Of a stretch of 22,518 bases of DNA, positions 20,093 through 22,518 are shown in pieces. Position numbers and translations under genes: made by a program. A model generated the notes under the pieces. It saw nothing but the letters and a program-made list of their open reading frames with translations, ran no database searches and was not told the DNA's origin. Source of the stretch: JAGLQA01 sp023135565 (GTDB taxonomy: Bacteria > Acidobacteriota > Aminicenantia > UBA2199); the NCBI GenBank assembly GCA_030639305.1, contig DAOWCY010000117.1, positions 1 through 22,518 of the forward strand. The letters run 5' to 3'. Within the stretch, counting starts at the first letter, position 1. The number at the start of each line of letters is the position of its first letter.

Positions 20093-22409
20093 AGAAAGGG
20101 AAGACGAGTGCTTGGTAGGGACCAATCGGGGGGAGATATTCCACATCACCCCTTCCCGGGAAGCCATAGAATTATCCTCAGGCGATTCCGATACATCGGC
20201 GATTTTGGGTTTAAGATCATTCCATTTAGATAGGCGTTCTTTTATTGCAGCCGCTTACCGGAACGGCACTGTCAAAGTTTTCGAGTTTTTCCCGGGAAAT
20301 AAAGGAAATATCATACTTAGAAAGAGTATGCAGGTGGACGCTTATGCAGTCAATCGGTTGTTTGTATTTTTTGAAGACAGTAACTATGACCGGTTCCCGT
20401 TGATCGTGGTGGGCACGGATTCAGGCATCTGTTACGGCATACGCATGATGTTCGACGATGATAAAACAGGTGACATCCATTTTGTCTTTGAGTGGTCTTA
20501 TCAATGCGAGGGGGCTGTCAGAGCTATTAAACCCTTTTCATTGAAAAAGGGTCAGAACTATATACTGGTATCCTCATTGGATGGAAATATTCATGTACTC
20601 GAGAGAAATGGGATTTCTGTCAATACTATCCCTTTCAATTTACCGCAAACCCATGTCTATATCCCGGAGTTTCAACGAAGCGAAAGCGACAGCTATGTTG
20701 GAGGCTATATCATTACCTTTGACAATAGATTCAAGAAAATTCGTTTCGTTCTTAAGAAAAAAATAATAAAGGAAATCAATCGCTGCTTTTCAGGAGAACA
20801 AAAAGGGTACGAGGAATTTGCCGGGATCGGCGATGATGTGCAATTACTCAAATTCAAAAGTATAGATATTAATGAAAATTATTTCAAAGTCCGCTACTAT
20901 CTAAAGAGTGAGAATTTTAACTCCTCGGAACGTATCCTTGAGGAAATGGAAGCTCTATTTGCAAGCGGGAAATTTGAAGAAAACATTCATGCTTTAAGGG
21001 CCTTGCTGCGCCGCCTGTTTTTTGAATATTTCACTGGACTATTGGATGATGATGAAAAATATAGGAAAGTCAAAATCCTATTTTTTCGAACCGTGGAGCA
21101 GTGGGATTACAAAGGGTCAAAAAATAATGATAAGGCCCAATTATACTGGATTCGTTATATGCTGCGAGGATGTGAAAAGTCCGGCAATCCTGTACAAATA
21201 TTCAACGATTGGTTTCAGGTGAGCAAGGAAGTAGCCATAAAATACAATATCCCGGAAGCAGATTCAGTTAATATAGTCAAACATTTTATTTCCCACCCCA
21301 ATCCATTTTTCAGGAATAAAACACTTCAATATATCCGGCGAAATATAACCGCACCGGAAGATAAAAAAGGGGATGAAGAGAAAACGGAGTGGGAACCCGG
21401 TTTAGTAGATACTTTATCAGGAGCTGTTATAGAGGTCTTGCAAAGATACCGCACGGGAAAAACCGCAGGCCCGTTGTGGTTTGAACTGGAAGCGGTGCGC
21501 TTTCTTTCCTGGCTGGTGGTGAATTACAAGAATACCGGTTTTTGTCCTTCGAAGCTGTGTTATAATGTATGGAAAAACGGCATTTCCCCATCTTTTTTTT
21601 CCTGGTTGGCCGATTTTATTTTGATATACCAGGGAGAAGTGGAAAATAAGGGAGTTATTTCAACTATGTTTCGCGCTGCCGGGCAATTGGATACAGAATT
21701 AAAGCGGGACAATCCCCGAACTAAGGATATTCTTCCCAAACTTACTGCATTTTGTTCTGAGATTTGTGAAAGGAAGGAAAAAGCAGTGGAGCAGCAAAAA
21801 GAAAATAGCAGGGAATGTGAATTACGCGGCGAATTTATAATCTTTTTCCATTCTATAGCGAATTTCCTAAAATTTCAGAAAATCGACGATTTTAGTGACA
21901 TCGCTATACTCGAAAAAATACAGATCGATAATAAACCGGAATACTTTAACGCCGGGCCACAGGTATTGAATGAATTTTATGATCTATCCCAGGATATGAA
22001 AGGATACTATCAAGAAAAATACGATGATATTTACACGTTAAATACGTTAAAATATGAAACCTTTTCTAAGATCAAAAAAACACTCATGCAGATTGGGGAA
22101 AATATAGACAGTTTGAAAGATAAAATTCTCTGGTTGGAATACAAATTTTATTCTTCTATTTTGAAGCAGTGGAATGGCATTATTAAAGAGGAGATAGACA
22201 ATAATGTAATCCTCGATTTTGCCAATGCCATAAAAGAGTATAATGATCGCTGCACCGCTGACCATGTAGCTATGGATATAGTGTTGATATTTAAAAATAT
22301 TTTTACTCGCCTCAATATAATGGCGGAATGCGATCGCTCTTTCCTCAGCAATTCTCTTTTTATCCATTCCAGAATGCCATCCACCTTCATTTCCCCCGTT
22401 CCGAAGTGA
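20052..22409 (+). CDS. Large beta-propeller/helical protein, C-terminal half (shifted frame)
   Basis: This is a 785-residue open frame that overlaps the previous one by 41 bases. Its first ATG (20052) has no good ribosome site; the natural sequence probably begins at HKEREDECLVG just after the repeat, continuing the second propeller: CLVGTNRGEIFHI, FIAAAYRNGTVKVFEFF, PLIVVGTDSGICYGI and ILVSSLDGNIHVLER. After about residue 260 the protein is helical (KNIHALRALLRRLFFEYF-type segments, a HEAT-like FISHPNPFFRNKTLQYIRR, and a long coiled region near 660-760). No nuclease, ATPase or protease motif was found. The last 25 residues or so (FLSNSLFIHSRMPSTFISPVPK) look unlike the rest and overlap possible minus-strand coding sequence, so the true C-terminus may be missing. 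Confidence 0.75.
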   Translation: MAWLYAACRMPHHKEREDECLVGTNRGEIFHITPSREAIELSSGDSDTSAILGLRSFHLDRRSFIAAAYRNGTVKVFEFFPGNKGNIILRKSMQVDAYAVNRLFVFFEDSNYDRFPLIVVGTDSGICYGIRMMFDDDKTGDIHFVFEWSYQCEGAVRAIKPFSLKKGQNYILVSSLDGNIHVLERNGISVNTIPFNLPQTHVYIPEFQRSESDSYVGGYIITFDNRFKKIRFVLKKKIIKEINRCFSGEQKGYEEFAGIGDDVQLLKFKSIDINENYFKVRYYLKSENFNSSERILEEMEALFASGKFEENIHALRALLRRLFFEYFTGLLDDDEKYRKVKILFFRTVEQWDYKGSKNNDKAQLYWIRYMLRGCEKSGNPVQIFNDWFQVSKEVAIKYNIPEADSVNIVKHFISHPNPFFRNKTLQYIRRNITAPEDKKGDEEKTEWEPGLVDTLSGAVIEVLQRYRTGKTAGPLWFELEAVRFLSWLVVNYKNTGFCPSKLCYNVWKNGISPSFFSWLADFILIYQGEVENKGVISTMFRAAGQLDTELKRDNPRTKDILPKLTAFCSEICERKEKAVEQQKENSRECELRGEFIIFFHSIANFLKFQKIDDFSDIAILEKIQIDNKPEYFNAGPQVLNEFYDLSQDMKGYYQEKYDDIYTLNTLKYETFSKIKKTLMQIGENIDSLKDKILWLEYKFYSSILKQWNGIIKEEIDNNVILDFANAIKEYNDRCTADHVAMDIVLIFKNIFTRLNIMAECDRSFLSNSLFIHSRMPSTFISPVPK
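20065..20087 (+). repeat. 7-bp tandem repeat ATGCCGC (three units) at a frame break
   Basis: Three perfect units at 20065-20071, 20072-20078 and 20079-20085, plus AT. Since seven is not a multiple of three, each gain or loss of one unit shifts the frame. With two (or five) units the upstream and downstream open frames join; with three they do not. Confidence 0.92.
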
Positions 22410-22509
22410 TCTCAGACCATCGCCTCATAAAATCTCCATATATCAGTTTAAATTCCAACAAATTTTCCCCCGGTTGCCATTTTGCCTGTTTTCCCGGTTT
22501 TTTTGACAT
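22387..22509 (-). CDS. Possible minus-strand coding end (partial, low confidence)
   Basis: An open frame of at least 40 residues enters from the right edge (MSKKPGKQAKWQPGENLLEF and on to WSEITSERGK). Its TGA overlaps an ATG in the next frame (ATGA at 22390-22387), which starts MKVDGILEWIKRELLRKE and has GGGGGA just upstream. This looks like a translationally coupled pair, but the second frame soon runs antisense to the large propeller gene. It could also be chance. Confidence 0.28.
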   Translation of the reverse strand: MSKKPGKQAKWQPGENLLEFKLIYGDFMRRWSEITSERGK

Positions 22510-22518
22510 TTTTGAAAA

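Overview
The window looks like a chromosomal accessory region from an uncultured, probably anaerobic, Gram-negative-type bacterium. It combines secreted and lipoprotein-like products, a PduO-type cobalamin adenosyltransferase, canonical TTGACA/TATAAT promoters, strong Shine-Dalgarno sites and very many intergenic palindromic repeats. The repeat style (elements ending in CCGCCGGAGGCAA) recalls Candidatus Aminicenantes-like genomes from memory, but that assignment is weak. No rRNA, tRNA, CRISPR array or intact transposase was seen.

Layout. 1-2260: HicA/HicB toxin-antitoxin module lying between two direct copies of a highly conserved repeat (R1), palindromic REP-like pairs, a small orphan protein, and an 89-bp promoter-bearing repeat in two copies. 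2317-5409: secreted M6-type metalloprotease with GEVED, PKD and two recently duplicated C-terminal domains, closed by a strong terminator. 5500-7110: a third R1 copy, a TumE-type toxin with its antitoxin (minus strand), and an orphan antitoxin-like gene. 7379-10578: a small exported protein of unknown function and a membrane-anchored MutS-family ATPase whose reading frame has absorbed two copies of the dispersed repeats. 10832-12887: a two-gene type II-like restriction-modification operon (minus strand). 13058-13582: PduO-type adenosyltransferase (minus). 13838-16043: CapA-like phosphoesterase and an exported MBL-fold hydrolase. 16378-16791: BON-LysM protein (Kbp/YgaU-like). 16954-17772: VapBC-like PIN toxin-antitoxin module bounded by 25-bp direct repeats. 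17996-22409: a very large beta-propeller/helical protein split into two frames by a 7-bp tandem repeat.

Together: about half the genes are addiction or defence-type modules (HicAB, TumE pair, VapBC, two orphan halves, R-M) set between ordinary genes, and at least two of the modules sit between direct repeats. The most interesting items are (1) the ATGCCGC x3 repeat at 20065-20087, where loss of one unit would fuse the two halves into one protein of about 1,467 residues, suggesting a phase-variable switch; (2) repeat elements translated in frame inside the MutS-like protein; and (3) toxin-antitoxin modules bounded by direct repeats.
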